Origin: Bradyrhizobium murdochi
GTDB taxonomy: Bacteria; Pseudomonadota; Alphaproteobacteria; Rhizobiales; Xanthobacteraceae
Length of the DNA stretch: 64,000 bases
Assembly: GCF_000472965.1 (NCBI RefSeq)
Contig: NZ_AXAU01000003.1
Location: forward strand, 294,404-358,403
Direction: 5' to 3'
A program made the translations under genes and the position numbers. Position 1 is the stretch's first letter. Each line of letters opens with the position of its first letter. Below, piece by piece: positions 1 to 8,956 of the stretch. The notes under the pieces are model-generated. The model was not told the DNA's origin. It was given only the letters and a program-made list of their open reading frames with translations, and made no database searches.

Positions 1-551
1 CCCTGTTGGGCAGCCGCTGTCCGGCGCTGGCTCTCCAGGCTGTATTCGTCCTGGCGTTCGCGCGAGATGTCGTAGCGCTTCGCCACGATCTCGGCGGTAT
101 CCAGCATCGCGATGTAGGCGTCTCCCTTCATCGCCAGCAGTTCCGGATCGACGGCATGAAAGCTGTTGAACTGGGCGTTCTGGACCAGGCTGATGGATTC
201 ACCACCGCCGCCGATGGCAACCTCCACGCCATCGAAGATGACCGAACGCGCAGCCAAGGCAATCGCCTGCAGGCCAGACGCGCATTGCCGATCGATGGTG
301 GTTCCGGCCACGCTGACCGGAAGTCCGGCCCGCAGCAGCGCCTTGCGCGCAATGTTCATACCCGTGGCGCCCTGTTGCATGGCGCAACCCATCACGACAT
401 CTTCGACCTCGCCGCCCTCGAGCTTCGCCCGCGACAGCGCCGAAGAGATGGCATGCCCGAGCAGGGTCGCGCCTTCGGTGTGATTGAGAGCGCCCTTGTA
501 AGCCTTGCCAATCGGCGTGCGAGCGGTCGAGACGATTACGGCTTCGGTCAT
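1..551 (-). CDS. Acetyl-CoA acetyltransferase (thiolase), N-terminal part
   Basis: Thiolase that would cleave or form beta-ketoacyl-CoA at the end of the beta-oxidation encoded by the neighbouring genes. The visible 183 codons begin MTEAVIVSTARTPIGKAYKG, the usual thiolase N-terminus, and contain the nucleophile motif DRQCASG with Cys near residue 90. The start ATG is preceded by AGAGG at 6 nt. The remaining half, with the C-terminal His and Cys, lies outside the window. It is the promoter-distal gene seen of a minus-strand operon that starts near 5294. Substrate is not evident from sequence. Confidence 0.93.
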   Translation of the reverse strand, partial: MTEAVIVSTARTPIGKAYKGALNHTEGATLLGHAISSALSRAKLEGGEVEDVVMGCAMQQGATGMNIARKALLRAGLPVSVAGTTIDRQCASGLQAIALAARSVIFDGVEVAIGGGGESISLVQNAQFNSFHAVDPELLAMKGDAYIAMLDTAEIVAKRYDISRERQDEYSLESQRRTAAAQQ

Positions 552-604
552 TGTTTACCTCTAGTCGGGGTGCGGCAGTCGATTTGCTGCGTTGGGAAGG
601 AGAT

Positions 605-1735
605 TCAGCTCTGCTGCGCGTACCGCATCAGATGATAGGCAGGATCGCCGAACTGGATGTTGATGGAGCTTATGCGCTTGAAGTAGTGGCCGACGTTCAG
701 CTCGTCGCTCATGCCCATGCCGCCGTGCAGTTGCACGGCCTGCTCTGCAACAAAGCGTGCGGCGTAGCCGACCTTGGTCTTGGCGCCGGACGCCAGTTTC
801 GATGCGTTCGGTTCCTTCGACGCCAGGGTTAGATTCAAATGCTGAGTGAGCGAAATCGATTCCTCAAGCGCGATGAACATGTCGACCATGCGGTGCTGCA
901 GCACCTGAAACGTTCCCAGCGCAACCCCGAACTGCTTGCGCGTCTTGCTGTATTCGAGCGTTGCCGAGTTCAGCTCCGTCATGGCACCGACGGCTTCCGC
1001 GCAAAGGGCCGCGATGGCGCGATCGCGAGCCGCCTCCAGGGCCGCGACGCCCTCGCCTTCGCTCCCCAGCATCTGGCTGGCCGGCACCTCGACTTTCATC
1101 AGCGTGAGTTCAGCGGCGCGCCGACCGTCGATCGTCTTGAAGCTCTGCAGGTGAAGATTGGTCGCATGGCGATCTACGACAAACAGACTTACGCCGTCGC
1201 GATCGCGTTGCTGGCCCGAGGTGCGCGCCGAAACGATCAGCTTGTCGGCCCATGGCGCACCCACCACCGCTGCTTTGGTTCCGCTCAGAACAAATTTGTC
1301 CCCTTGGCGGCGTGCAGTAGTGGTGACGTTGTTGAAATCATAACGTGACCGTCCCTCCGCCCACGCCAGCGCCCATATCGCATCGCCCTCCATGACCTTC
1401 GGCAGGAACGCCTGGCGCTGCTCGGGCGAGCCGACGTCCTCGATCAGGCCACCGGCGAGGACAACCGTCTCAAAAAACGGCTCGACGACGAGGTTGCGGC
1501 CGAACTCCTGCATCACGATCATCGTGGCAAGCGAGCCGCCACCAAGGCCGCCGGAGCTTTCCTGGAACGGCGCGGCGCAGAGCCCAAGCTCGGCGAAGGA
1601 TTTCCAGTGCCTGCGGCTCCAGCCTTCATCGGTCGCAACGATCTTGCGGCGTTCGTCGAAATCGTACTGCTCGCGCAGGAAGCGTTGAATGCTGGACCGG
1701 AGCAATTCCTGTTCTTCCGTCAACTGAATGTCCAT
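605..1735 (-). CDS. Acyl-CoA dehydrogenase, short subunit type
   Basis: FAD-dependent acyl-CoA dehydrogenase of 376 residues that would introduce a C2-C3 double bond in an acyl-CoA. N-, middle and C-terminal ACAD domains are present (LTEEQELLRSSI at the start, WALAWAEGRSRYD near 130, VQLHGGMGMSDELNVGHYF near 340). The C-terminus ends without the GGTxEIQR segment that the adjacent dehydrogenase has. Start ATG has GAGG 7 nt upstream. It is 21 nt downstream of the second dehydrogenase, so the two are co-transcribed. Adjacent unlike ACADs often form alpha2beta2 enzymes in steroid-type pathways; that this pair does so is inference. Confidence 0.93.
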   Translation of the reverse strand: MDIQLTEEQELLRSSIQRFLREQYDFDERRKIVATDEGWSRRHWKSFAELGLCAAPFQESSGGLGGGSLATMIVMQEFGRNLVVEPFFETVVLAGGLIEDVGSPEQRQAFLPKVMEGDAIWALAWAEGRSRYDFNNVTTTARRQGDKFVLSGTKAAVVGAPWADKLIVSARTSGQQRDRDGVSLFVVDRHATNLHLQSFKTIDGRRAAELTLMKVEVPASQMLGSEGEGVAALEAARDRAIAALCAEAVGAMTELNSATLEYSKTRKQFGVALGTFQVLQHRMVDMFIALEESISLTQHLNLTLASKEPNASKLASGAKTKVGYAARFVAEQAVQLHGGMGMSDELNVGHYFKRISSINIQFGDPAYHLMRYAQQS

Positions 1736-1756
1736 CAGATGCCTCGTGCGCTGTGG

Positions 1757-2938
1757 TTAGAGACCCAGCACCGCTTTCGCGATGATGTTGCGCTGGATCT
1801 CGTTCGATCCCCCATAAATGCTGAGCTTGCGGGAGTTCAGGTACTTCTCGGTCGCGGTGTGCCCGGAGTCCGGCCCCGGCATGAAGCGATTGGCGCTTAC
1901 CGGGTGCTCACGGATGGCCAGACCGTAATTGCCGATCGCCTGGTGCGTCAGATCGATAATGCGCTGGAATATCTCGGTGCCCCTGATCTTGAACAGCGAC
2001 GCGGCCGGCCCCGGGTTGATGCCGCGCGACATCTGCGCGACGATCCGCAGTTCGGTCGCCGCCAAGGCGAGCACATCAAGCTCAACGCGAGCGATCTCCT
2101 TGATGAACTCCCCGAAAGTCGGATCGTCTTCGCCGATTTCGGTCTTCACGATATGCTTGAGACGCTCCAGATAACGCGTCGAGCGGCCGATCCCGGCCAT
2201 GCTGGTACGCTCGTTGCCCAACAGGAATTTGGCGTAGGTCCATCCCTTGTTCTCCTCACCGATCAAGTTCTCCACGGGGACGCGCACGTCCTCGAGGAAC
2301 ACGTCGTTGACTTCATGCGATCCGTCGATGGTGATGATGGGCCGCACGGTGACGCCCGGCGATCTCATATCGATCAACAGAAAGGAGATGCCGGCCTGAG
2401 GCTTTGCCGCAGGGTCGGTTCGTACCAGGCAAAAAATCCAGTCGGCATGCTGAGCCAGCGTCGTCCAGGTCTTGTGGCCGTTGACGATGTAGTGGTCGCC
2501 CTCGCGTACCGCCTTGGTGCGGACCGAGGCGAGGTCGGAGCCGGAGCCCGGCTCCGAATAACCCTGGCACCACCAGTCCTCGCCGGAGAGAATCCGGGGC
2601 AGAAACTTCTTTTTCTGCGCGTCGTTGCCGAAGGTGTAGATGACCGGGCCGACCATGGTGACGCTGAATGCGAGCGGCGGCAGCGTCCCGGCCCGTGACG
2701 TCTCTTGTTCAAAGATGAAGCGCTGCGTGACCGACCAGCCTGGGCCGCCATACTCCTTGGGCCAGAGCGGCGCGATCCAACCCTTCTTGTGGAGGATGCG
2801 GTGCCAGAGCAGCGACTGCTCCTTGGTCAAATCCGTCTCGGGATTTGGAACGCGCATTTCCTGCGGATAGTTCTCTGCAATAAAAGCACGCACCTCGTCA
2901 CGAAACGCAGCGTCCTCGCTGGAAAGCTCGAGCTCCAT
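1757..2938 (-). CDS. Acyl-CoA dehydrogenase, full-length type
   Basis: Second ACAD, 393 residues from ATG 2938 (MELELSSEDAAFRDEVRAF), a start chosen because GGGAG lies at a good distance upstream and the longer ORF adds a non-homologous leader. Motifs include KKGWIAPLWPKEYGG, WWCQGYSEPGSGSDLAS (FAD/substrate loop) and the C-terminal SIYGGSNEIQRNIIAK typical of catalytically complete ACADs. It sits 14 nt downstream of an SDR in the same operon. Probable partner of the shorter ACAD immediately downstream. Substrate unknown; the context suggests a ring-containing or aryl acyl-CoA. Confidence 0.94.
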   Translation of the reverse strand: MELELSSEDAAFRDEVRAFIAENYPQEMRVPNPETDLTKEQSLLWHRILHKKGWIAPLWPKEYGGPGWSVTQRFIFEQETSRAGTLPPLAFSVTMVGPVIYTFGNDAQKKKFLPRILSGEDWWCQGYSEPGSGSDLASVRTKAVREGDHYIVNGHKTWTTLAQHADWIFCLVRTDPAAKPQAGISFLLIDMRSPGVTVRPIITIDGSHEVNDVFLEDVRVPVENLIGEENKGWTYAKFLLGNERTSMAGIGRSTRYLERLKHIVKTEIGEDDPTFGEFIKEIARVELDVLALAATELRIVAQMSRGINPGPAASLFKIRGTEIFQRIIDLTHQAIGNYGLAIREHPVSANRFMPGPDSGHTATEKYLNSRKLSIYGGSNEIQRNIIAKAVLGL

Positions 2939-2952
2939 CGTGCACGGCTCCC

Positions 2953-3690
2953 TTACCACTTCTCGCCGAAGGGACGGATCTCCAGCTCGAAAGTCCAGGC
3001 GCTGCGCGGCTGCTGATAGAGCAGCCAATAGGATTCCGCGACCGATGATGGCGGCATCAAAGCATCGGGGTTATCCAGCGCGTTCGGACCGAGCGCCTCG
3101 ATCCGCCGCTGGCGCACCCACTCGGTGTCGACGCCGGAATCAATGATAAGATGCGCCACGTGAATGTTCTTGGGCCCCAACTCACGCGCCGCCGCCTGCG
3201 CTACAGCTCGCAGGCCGAACTTGGCGCTGGCGAAGGCGGCATAGCCGGATCCGCCACGAAGGCTCGCCGTCGCTCCAGTGAAGAAGATGTTGCCCTTGCC
3301 CCGCGGCAGCATGAGCCGCGCCGCTTCGCGCCCGGCGAGGAAGCCGGAATAGCAGGCCATTTCCCAGACCTTCCGGAACACGCGCTCGGTGGTCTCCAGA
3401 ATTGGAAAATTGACGTTGGCACCGATGTTGAAGATGCAGACCTCGAGCGGCGCGTGCTTATCGGCGTCGCCGAGGAACGAGATGATTTCCTCCTCTTTGC
3501 GTGCGTCGAGCGAGCGCGCGTGAATTTCGCCGCCGGCCTTCTCAATCTCCTTGACGAGCGGTTCGAGTTTTGCCCCGTTACGGCGCCCGGCAAACACCGT
3601 GAAGCCCTCTGAGGCAAACTTTTTGGCGATCTCGCCGCCGATATAGTCACCGGCGCCGATCACGGCCACGGTTGCGTTTCTCTTTTGCAA
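2953..3690 (-). CDS. SDR-family oxidoreductase with Phe at the catalytic Tyr position
   Basis: Classical-size SDR (245 residues) with a variant glycine-rich nucleotide loop VIGAGDYIGGEIA at the N-terminus, NIGAN near 93, and the segment YAAFASAKFGLRA near 165. In classical SDRs the motif is YxxxK; four residues before the Lys this protein has Phe (FASAK), so the usual proton-donor Tyr is missing. It lies between the CoA ligase (14 nt) and the ACAD pair in one operon and is a paralog of the divergent gene at 5517. A 3-hydroxyacyl-CoA dehydrogenase-like role fits context, but chemistry is uncertain given the missing Tyr. Confidence 0.88.
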   Translation of the reverse strand: MQKRNATVAVIGAGDYIGGEIAKKFASEGFTVFAGRRNGAKLEPLVKEIEKAGGEIHARSLDARKEEEIISFLGDADKHAPLEVCIFNIGANVNFPILETTERVFRKVWEMACYSGFLAGREAARLMLPRGKGNIFFTGATASLRGGSGYAAFASAKFGLRAVAQAAARELGPKNIHVAHLIIDSGVDTEWVRQRRIEALGPNALDNPDALMPPSSVAESYWLLYQQPRSAWTFELEIRPFGEKW

Positions 3691-3704
3691 AGGCGTTCTC
3701 CCGG

Positions 3705-5294
3705 TCAGGTTAAGTGAGTTCGTCGCTGGAATCTCGCCGCCTGCTTGGCAGCAGCTCGGTCGCGATGCAAACAGGACGCGAGCTCATGCTCGCGTGTCTT
3801 GCCAGTCGAGCTTCCCGGTAAGACATCGACGACAACGATTTTCGGCGGCCGAATATAGGAGGCGAGCCGAGGTTTGATGGAATCCATCAGATCGGTCGGC
3901 TTGACGCGCGATCCCGGGAACGGCTGCACGAATGCGACAAGCTCCCCATCACCGTTGAGGGCTCGGCCAATGACGGCGGATTGCACATCCTTGTGTGAAT
4001 TGAGAATTGCCTCGATATTGGCCGGGACGGCGCTAACCATGTCCTGGGTACGGCCGACAATGTACAGCCAATCGCCGTCAAAGCGGGCAAGGTCGCCGGT
4101 ATTGAACCAGCCTTCGCTATCGATCACTTTGGCTGTCAGTTCGGGAGCGCGGTAATAGCCGCGCATCACGTTGCGCCCGCGCACGTGGAGTTCTCCGACC
4201 TCTTCCTTTGATAGTGGTATGCCGTCGATTGTTCTGAGGCGCCCCTCTACTCCCGGCAGCAACGTGCCGACAGCGTGATCGGAACGCGGCACATCGAAGC
4301 GCACGCCTGATATTCCGGACGAACATTCAGTGATTGCATAATCGTTGAGGAGTGGAAGGCCGCACTCCTTCTCCACACGCAACTTCAAATTCAGGTCGAG
4401 CGGCGCGCCGGCAACGGCAATCAAGCGCAATGAGCCCCGATCGTGCCGCTTCAGACCCGATACGCTCTTGTACTCCAGCAGGCGTTGATAGGTGGCGGGC
4501 ACGCCATTGAGGATGGTTACACCCTCCTCCGCGATCGCCTTGGCAGTAGCCGCCGGATCGTATTTGCCGGCCATACGCACCGTGCCGCCGACCATCAGCG
4601 TCATGATCAGGAGCGAGATGCCGACGATATGCGAGATCGGCAATACCAGATAGATCTTGTCGTCGTGATCCATCTTGCGGAAATGCGCCGTGGTCTTGGC
4701 GCTGATCAGCAGGTTTTCATGGGAGAGCATCACCCCCTTCGGCGTGCCCGTCGTTCCCGAGGTGTAGATCAGCACCGCGACTTGTTTCGCCGGATCGACC
4801 TCCACAGGCTCGACAGTGGCGCTTTCGTTCAGCGGTCCGATGCCAATCTCCCGCAGCGCGCCAAGTTGCCGGTTCTCCGCACCATAGCGTGATGCGTGCG
4901 CCGCAGCCTCTTTCGAAACACCTGACGTGAAGAACATCCGGCGGGCGCCGCTATGATCGCGAATCTGGTCCAGCTCGCGCGCCGACAATCGCGGGTTGGC
5001 GACGATTGTCCAGGCGTCGAGCCGGCTCGCCGCAAGCAGCAAGGCCGCCAGCGCGATGCAGTTTTCGCTAATAATGACCATCCGATCACCCGCTCTCACC
5101 CCCAGCGAGGTGAGAACAGCCGCGATCTCGGCGACCCGCTGATCCAGGTCACGATAGCTCCAGGCGGCGTCATCTTCGATCAGGGCGATCCGGTCCGGGA
5201 CATTGACGAGGTGGCCAGTCGTTACTTCATGGATGCGGTGTGGCAGCCCCGCAGCAATCTCATCGATATCGATCGCTCCTGAAAGACCCGCCAC
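3705..5294 (-). CDS. AMP-forming acyl/aryl-CoA ligase
   Basis: Adenylate-forming ligase that would activate a carboxylic acid as its CoA thioester at the head of the operon. The P-loop-like motif IYTSGTTGTPKGVMLSH is near residue 180, YAITECSSG near 315, GWFNTGDLARFDGDWLYIVGR near 395, and a C-terminal TGK supplies the adenylation Lys. I prefer GTG 5294 (MAGLSGAIDIDE) because GGGAGG lies 6 nt upstream; an ATG at 5336 would give 14 extra residues without a ribosome site. The operator-like GTTC-N7-GAAC repeat lies about 60 nt upstream. Exact acid is not predictable. Confidence 0.9.
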   Translation of the reverse strand: MAGLSGAIDIDEIAAGLPHRIHEVTTGHLVNVPDRIALIEDDAAWSYRDLDQRVAEIAAVLTSLGVRAGDRMVIISENCIALAALLLAASRLDAWTIVANPRLSARELDQIRDHSGARRMFFTSGVSKEAAAHASRYGAENRQLGALREIGIGPLNESATVEPVEVDPAKQVAVLIYTSGTTGTPKGVMLSHENLLISAKTTAHFRKMDHDDKIYLVLPISHIVGISLLIMTLMVGGTVRMAGKYDPAATAKAIAEEGVTILNGVPATYQRLLEYKSVSGLKRHDRGSLRLIAVAGAPLDLNLKLRVEKECGLPLLNDYAITECSSGISGVRFDVPRSDHAVGTLLPGVEGRLRTIDGIPLSKEEVGELHVRGRNVMRGYYRAPELTAKVIDSEGWFNTGDLARFDGDWLYIVGRTQDMVSAVPANIEAILNSHKDVQSAVIGRALNGDGELVAFVQPFPGSRVKPTDLMDSIKPRLASYIRPPKIVVVDVLPGSSTGKTREHELASCLHRDRAAAKQAARFQRRTHLT

Positions 5295-5354
5295 CGTCAA
5301 CCTCCCGAACAGCCAACGTCGCCCATGCTGCGGCACGTGCGATATCGAGTTAAC

Positions 5355-5369
5355 GTTCTTTTTTAGAAC
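5355..5369. promoter_or_regulatory. Operator-like inverted repeat, copy A (GTTC-N7-GAAC)
   Basis: GTTCTTTTTTAGAAC followed by TCGTCAA in the divergent region between the CoA ligase and the SDR at 5517. The same architecture recurs at 8957-8975, 12957-12975 and, weakly, 13192-13205. The arms are inverted, which separates it from the direct-repeat alphaproteobacterial LexA box. The binding protein is unknown; the HxlR regulator at 9117 is one candidate, an unlinked TetR-type regulator another. Confidence 0.6.
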
Positions 5370-5481
5370 TCGTCAATTGCTAATTCATCTTCTGGCGTCC
5401 ATGGCTCTAAAGAGGCAGTAAACCTGTCGCTTTTGGAGTTCTCGCAAAGCTCATTTACAACGAGATCGATAAGAGCTACCA

Positions 5482-5504
5482 ATAAGTATCAAATAGGAAC
5501 TTAT
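5482..5504. promoter_or_regulatory. Inverted repeat ATAAGT-N11-ACTTAT before the SDR gene
   Basis: The 6-bp arms ATAAGT (5482-5487) and ACTTAT (5499-5504) lie 12 nt upstream of the SDR start at 5517, overlapping its expected 5' leader and just before the GGGAG ribosome site. It could be a regulator site or a leader hairpin. Seen once only, so weak evidence. Confidence 0.25.
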
Positions 5505-5516
5505 AGGGAGACGGGA

Positions 5517-6260
5517 ATGGCGGAAGGTCGCGGCGTTGCAATACTCGTGGGCGCGGGCGACGCCATCGGTGCGGCTGTCGCGCGGCGTTTTGCCAAAGGC
5601 GGCTACACCGTTTGTATCTGCCGGCGTGACGCAGCCAAATCCCAGGGACTCGTGGATGAACTCACCGCTGCGGGCCATCGTATCCACGCTTTCAGCGTCG
5701 ATGCTCGTCAGGAAGCCGAAGTTCAGAAGCTTTTTTCCGACGTCGAGAGCAATATCGGGCCGATCGAGGTCTGCCTTTTCAATGCCGGATCGAATGTCAA
5801 CAAGCCCCTTGTGGAGACCACGGAAAAGCTGTTCTTCAAGGCCTGGGAACTGGCCTGCTATGCCGGATTCCTGGTCGGGCGCGAGGCCGCTCGCGTCATG
5901 CTGCCGCGTGGACGCGGCACCATCTTCTTTACTGGCGCGACCGCCAGTGTCCGTGGCGGCCAGGGATTTGCGGCGTTTTCATCGGCGAAGTTTGGCCTTC
6001 GCGCGGTCGCCCAAGCCATGGCGCGCGAGCTGGGGCCGAAGAACATCCACGTGGTCCATCTCATCATTGACGCCGGCGTGGATAGCGAAGCCATTCATCA
6101 GCGCATGAAAGCGGCGAAGGGAATCGAGGCAAGCGAGATTCCCCAAGACAGTCTGACGAAGACGTCTTCCATCGCCGAGGCCTATTGGTTCGCCCATCAG
6201 CAAAGCCGAGACGGCTGGACCCATGAACTCGATCTTCGTCCATCCGTGGAGAAATGGTGA
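5517..6260 (+). CDS. SDR-family oxidoreductase, paralog with Phe at the catalytic Tyr position
   Basis: 247-residue SDR starting MAEGRGVAILVGAGDAIG; GGGAG stands 6 nt before ATG 5517, and the in-frame ATG at 5433 only adds a non-homologous leader. It is clearly paralogous to the SDR at 2953-3690 (shared LVGREAARVMLPRGRG-like block and KFGLRAVAQ). As in that protein, the YxxxK motif is FSSAK, so the catalytic Tyr is Phe. It is divergent from the ligase operon and translationally coupled to the GST gene (TGATG overlap). Oxidoreductase on a CoA ester is the contextual guess. Confidence 0.88.
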   Translation: MAEGRGVAILVGAGDAIGAAVARRFAKGGYTVCICRRDAAKSQGLVDELTAAGHRIHAFSVDARQEAEVQKLFSDVESNIGPIEVCLFNAGSNVNKPLVETTEKLFFKAWELACYAGFLVGREAARVMLPRGRGTIFFTGATASVRGGQGFAAFSSAKFGLRAVAQAMARELGPKNIHVVHLIIDAGVDSEAIHQRMKAAKGIEASEIPQDSLTKTSSIAEAYWFAHQQSRDGWTHELDLRPSVEKW

Positions 6261-6937
6261 TGAGCGCAACACCCGATCTCACCCTATGGGGCGTTGGGAC
6301 AAGCCGCACCATTCGTCCGCACTGGGCCATGCACGAGCTTGGCTTGTCCTACAAGGTCAAACCGATCGGGCCGCGGACCGGCGAGACCAAGACGGCCGAA
6401 TACACCAGGCTCAATCCCCGCCAGAAGATCCCCTTGCTGCAGGACGGCGACTTCTGCATTGGAGAAAGCGCCGCGATCGTCGCCTATCTGTCGCGAACCT
6501 ATTCGACGCCGGAACGCTCGCTGATCCCCGAAGCCCAGCGCGAGTTCGCCGCGTGGCTCGAATGGTGCTTCTTTATCGTCGCCGAACTCGATTCCACCAG
6601 CCTTTACGTCATGCGCCGCCATCGCGCGGACGCACTGGGACATATCTATGGAATTGCGCCCGAAGTCGTCGCGCAGGCGGGTGAGTATTTCCGTCAACAG
6701 TTACGACACGTGGAGGTCGCGCTGGCAGACGGGCGGACATTCCTGATGGGTGACCAATTTACCAGCGCCGACATCCTGCTTACGACGTGCCTCGATTGGG
6801 CCATCGCCTACGGCGTCGGCATCTGCGACAACGCGCAACCCTACCTTAAGCGCATCCAAGGCCGAGAGGCCTATCAGCGAGCTGTCGCGGCGAATGTCCC
6901 GGTGACACCGATCACGCCAGCACCGACGAAAGTCTGA
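6260..6937 (+). CDS. Glutathione S-transferase family protein
   Basis: 225 residues with a thioredoxin-fold N-terminal domain (LTLWGVGTSRTIRPHWAMHELGL; QKIPLLQDGDFCIGESAAIVAYL, the glutathione gamma-Glu site) and an all-helical C-terminal domain (DQFTSADILLTTCLDWA). ATG 6260 is chosen because it overlaps the upstream stop as TGATG; ATG 6254 is an alternative. Ser/Thr in the GTSRTIR segment is the likely glutathione-activating residue. Within a degradation operon, it may carry out glutathione-dependent isomerisation or thiolysis, consistent with the DsbA-fold isomerase of the facing operon. Substrate unknown. Confidence 0.9.
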   Translation: MSATPDLTLWGVGTSRTIRPHWAMHELGLSYKVKPIGPRTGETKTAEYTRLNPRQKIPLLQDGDFCIGESAAIVAYLSRTYSTPERSLIPEAQREFAAWLEWCFFIVAELDSTSLYVMRRHRADALGHIYGIAPEVVAQAGEYFRQQLRHVEVALADGRTFLMGDQFTSADILLTTCLDWAIAYGVGICDNAQPYLKRIQGREAYQRAVAANVPVTPITPAPTKV

Positions 6938-6967
6938 AAAGCGACTGCCGCGCGGGAAGGCCTTGGC

Positions 6968-8167
6968 CTACACGGCCACGCGCACGGCACGTTCGGCGAC
7001 CATCTTGTCGATGGCGCTGTCGTCATAGCCCAATTCGCGCAATACATCGCGTGAATGCTCACCGACCCTCGGCGCCGGTCCGCCAATTGCAGCCTCATTG
7101 ATTTCGAAGCGAGCCGCGGGCTTCGGCTGCCGCACCCGGCCGACCTTCGGCTGATCGAATTCCGCGATGATACCGCGCGCCACCACCTGCTCATTGTGGA
7201 TGATTTCGCTCCGCCGCAGGATCGGCGCGCAAGGCACGTCGGCGGCGTCCAGCCGCTCCAGCCATTCTGCGGTGGTATGCTGGCTGATATACTCAGCCAT
7301 CTTGTTGATGCGCGCGGTGGCGTTGACCGAACGCGCCGATGGCGTCGCGAACCGGGGATCGTTGGCAAGCTCGGGATCGCCGGATGCCTGGCAGAAACCC
7401 TGCCATTCGGAATCCGAAATGGTGCCGGCGGTGATGTAGCCGTCACTGGTCTTGAACACGAGATCCGGCCGATCGTTGGGATCGGCTGCGGCGGCCTCGG
7501 CCCCCACGACCGTATACTGCATCATGCCTTCGGGCCAGAGATAGGAAATCATCGCATCCAGCATCGCGACCTGGATATGATCGCCCTGCCCGGTTTTCTC
7601 GCGGGCATAGAGAGCTGCCGCCACCGCCTGTGCAGTGAACACTGCAGTGGTCTTGTCGCATACGATCGTGCGGATCATTTGCGGACGGTTCGTTACCGGC
7701 TGCGACTGGATATCGGCGAAGCCCGACAGGCCCTGAATGATCGGGTCATAGACGCGCTTCTTTACATACGGGCCGGTATCGCCGACGCCGCTGATCGAAA
7801 CGTAAATCAGGCGCGGATGGCGCTGCCGCAATTCTTCCACGCCTAGACCGAGGCGCTCCATGGTGCCGGGCCGGAAGTTCTGCACCAGCACGTCGGCCTG
7901 TGCGACCAGCCTGGTGAGCACCTCACGGCCACCCGTGCTCTTGACGTCGATCGACAGCGAACGCTTGCCGCGGTTAGAAGAGATGAACAGCGCGGAGAAC
8001 TCGCCGTCCTTGTCGATGGTGGCCCGGCTGCGGCGCGTAATATCGCCGCCGATCGGCTCGATCTTCAGCACGTCGGCGCCCTGGTCCGCCAGAAACATGG
8101 TCGCGAACGGGCCCGACACTACGCCGGTCAGGTCGAGGACACGAACACCGCTAAGCGGGCCAGGCAT
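6968..8167 (-). CDS. CaiB/BaiF (family III) CoA-transferase
   Basis: 399-residue family III CoA-transferase that would move CoA between acids through an aspartyl-CoA intermediate. It opens LSGVRVLDLTGVVSGPFATM, typical of the family, with NRGKRSLSIDVK near 65 and the probable catalytic Asp at about 141 in the segment RVYDPIIQGLSG. ATG 8167 has AGGGAG 7 nt upstream; ATG 8173 and 8227 are less likely. It lies 78 nt downstream of the DsbA-fold isomerase gene and is probably its operon partner. Likely activates the pathway substrate by transferring CoA from an intermediate. Confidence 0.92.
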   Translation of the reverse strand: MPGPLSGVRVLDLTGVVSGPFATMFLADQGADVLKIEPIGGDITRRSRATIDKDGEFSALFISSNRGKRSLSIDVKSTGGREVLTRLVAQADVLVQNFRPGTMERLGLGVEELRQRHPRLIYVSISGVGDTGPYVKKRVYDPIIQGLSGFADIQSQPVTNRPQMIRTIVCDKTTAVFTAQAVAAALYAREKTGQGDHIQVAMLDAMISYLWPEGMMQYTVVGAEAAAADPNDRPDLVFKTSDGYITAGTISDSEWQGFCQASGDPELANDPRFATPSARSVNATARINKMAEYISQHTTAEWLERLDAADVPCAPILRRSEIIHNEQVVARGIIAEFDQPKVGRVRQPKPAARFEINEAAIGGPAPRVGEHSRDVLRELGYDDSAIDKMVAERAVRVAV

Positions 8168-8245
8168 GGACATTCTCCCTAAGTTCACTTTTGCTTTGGG
8201 TCCGGGAGTTTGGCCTTCGCCACTCAACCCGGGCCCTCGTAGCCG

Positions 8246-8878
8246 TTAGGCCGTCTTGGAAACAGGCTGTCTGGTCTGCTCGACGATCGATTCCTCGACG
8301 TCGCGGAGCTGGTCCTTGCCGAAGAACATTTCTTTTCCAACGAAGAAGGTCGGCGAGCCGAATGCTCCTCGGCTGACGGCGTCGTTGGTCAGATCGATCA
8401 GCCTCTTCTTGACGTCATCCTGCTGCGCGCGCGCGATCAGCCGGTCGATATCGACGCCTGAGGAGATGAATGCGCTCCGAAAGATTTCGAGGTCGTCCAT
8501 CTTCTTCGGCTCCTCCCACATATGATGGTAGGCGGCGCGGAAATAGGGCTCGAACACGCCTTCGAATTGGGCGGCGACGGCGCCACGCATCAGCATCAGC
8601 GTATTGACCGGAAAGAAGGGATTCTGTTTGAACTTAGTCGCATTATGGCGACGAATGAAGCGCTGGGTCTCCAGCGCCTGGTATTCCGGCTTGTTCTTGA
8701 TGCCGCGAAGCGAGTCGAACGGGGACATGTTGCCCGTCGCCTTGAAGATGCCGCCGAGCAGAATAGGGACATACGCGAATTTCACGCCGGTACGCTGCTC
8801 GATCCCCGGAATGGCTATTTCCGCCAGATAGGCGTTAGGGCTGCCGAAATCGAACAGGAATTCTACCTTCAGGGGCAT
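8246..8878 (-). CDS. DsbA-fold isomerase (2-hydroxychromene-2-carboxylate isomerase-like)
   Basis: 210-residue thioredoxin/DsbA-superfamily protein. The N-terminus has FDFGSPNAYLA, with Ser in place of the CxxC cysteines, as in glutathione-dependent 2-hydroxychromene-2-carboxylate isomerases (kappa-class GST-like). The cis-Pro region FGSPTFFVGKEMFFGKDQL near residue 180 is intact. Start ATG has GGAGGAG 5 nt upstream. It is the first gene of a two-gene operon with the CoA-transferase, below operator copy B. It may isomerise a cis/trans or ring-fission product using glutathione; the exact substrate is unknown. Confidence 0.9.
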   Translation of the reverse strand: MPLKVEFLFDFGSPNAYLAEIAIPGIEQRTGVKFAYVPILLGGIFKATGNMSPFDSLRGIKNKPEYQALETQRFIRRHNATKFKQNPFFPVNTLMLMRGAVAAQFEGVFEPYFRAAYHHMWEEPKKMDDLEIFRSAFISSGVDIDRLIARAQQDDVKKRLIDLTNDAVSRGAFGSPTFFVGKEMFFGKDQLRDVEESIVEQTRQPVSKTA

Positions 8879-8956
8879 GTCGACTCCTCCCGGAGAGCGC
8901 GTTGTTGGTCAGGTTCGATAATCAGCAGGCTGAACCCAAGCTTGCCGTTTACCCTA

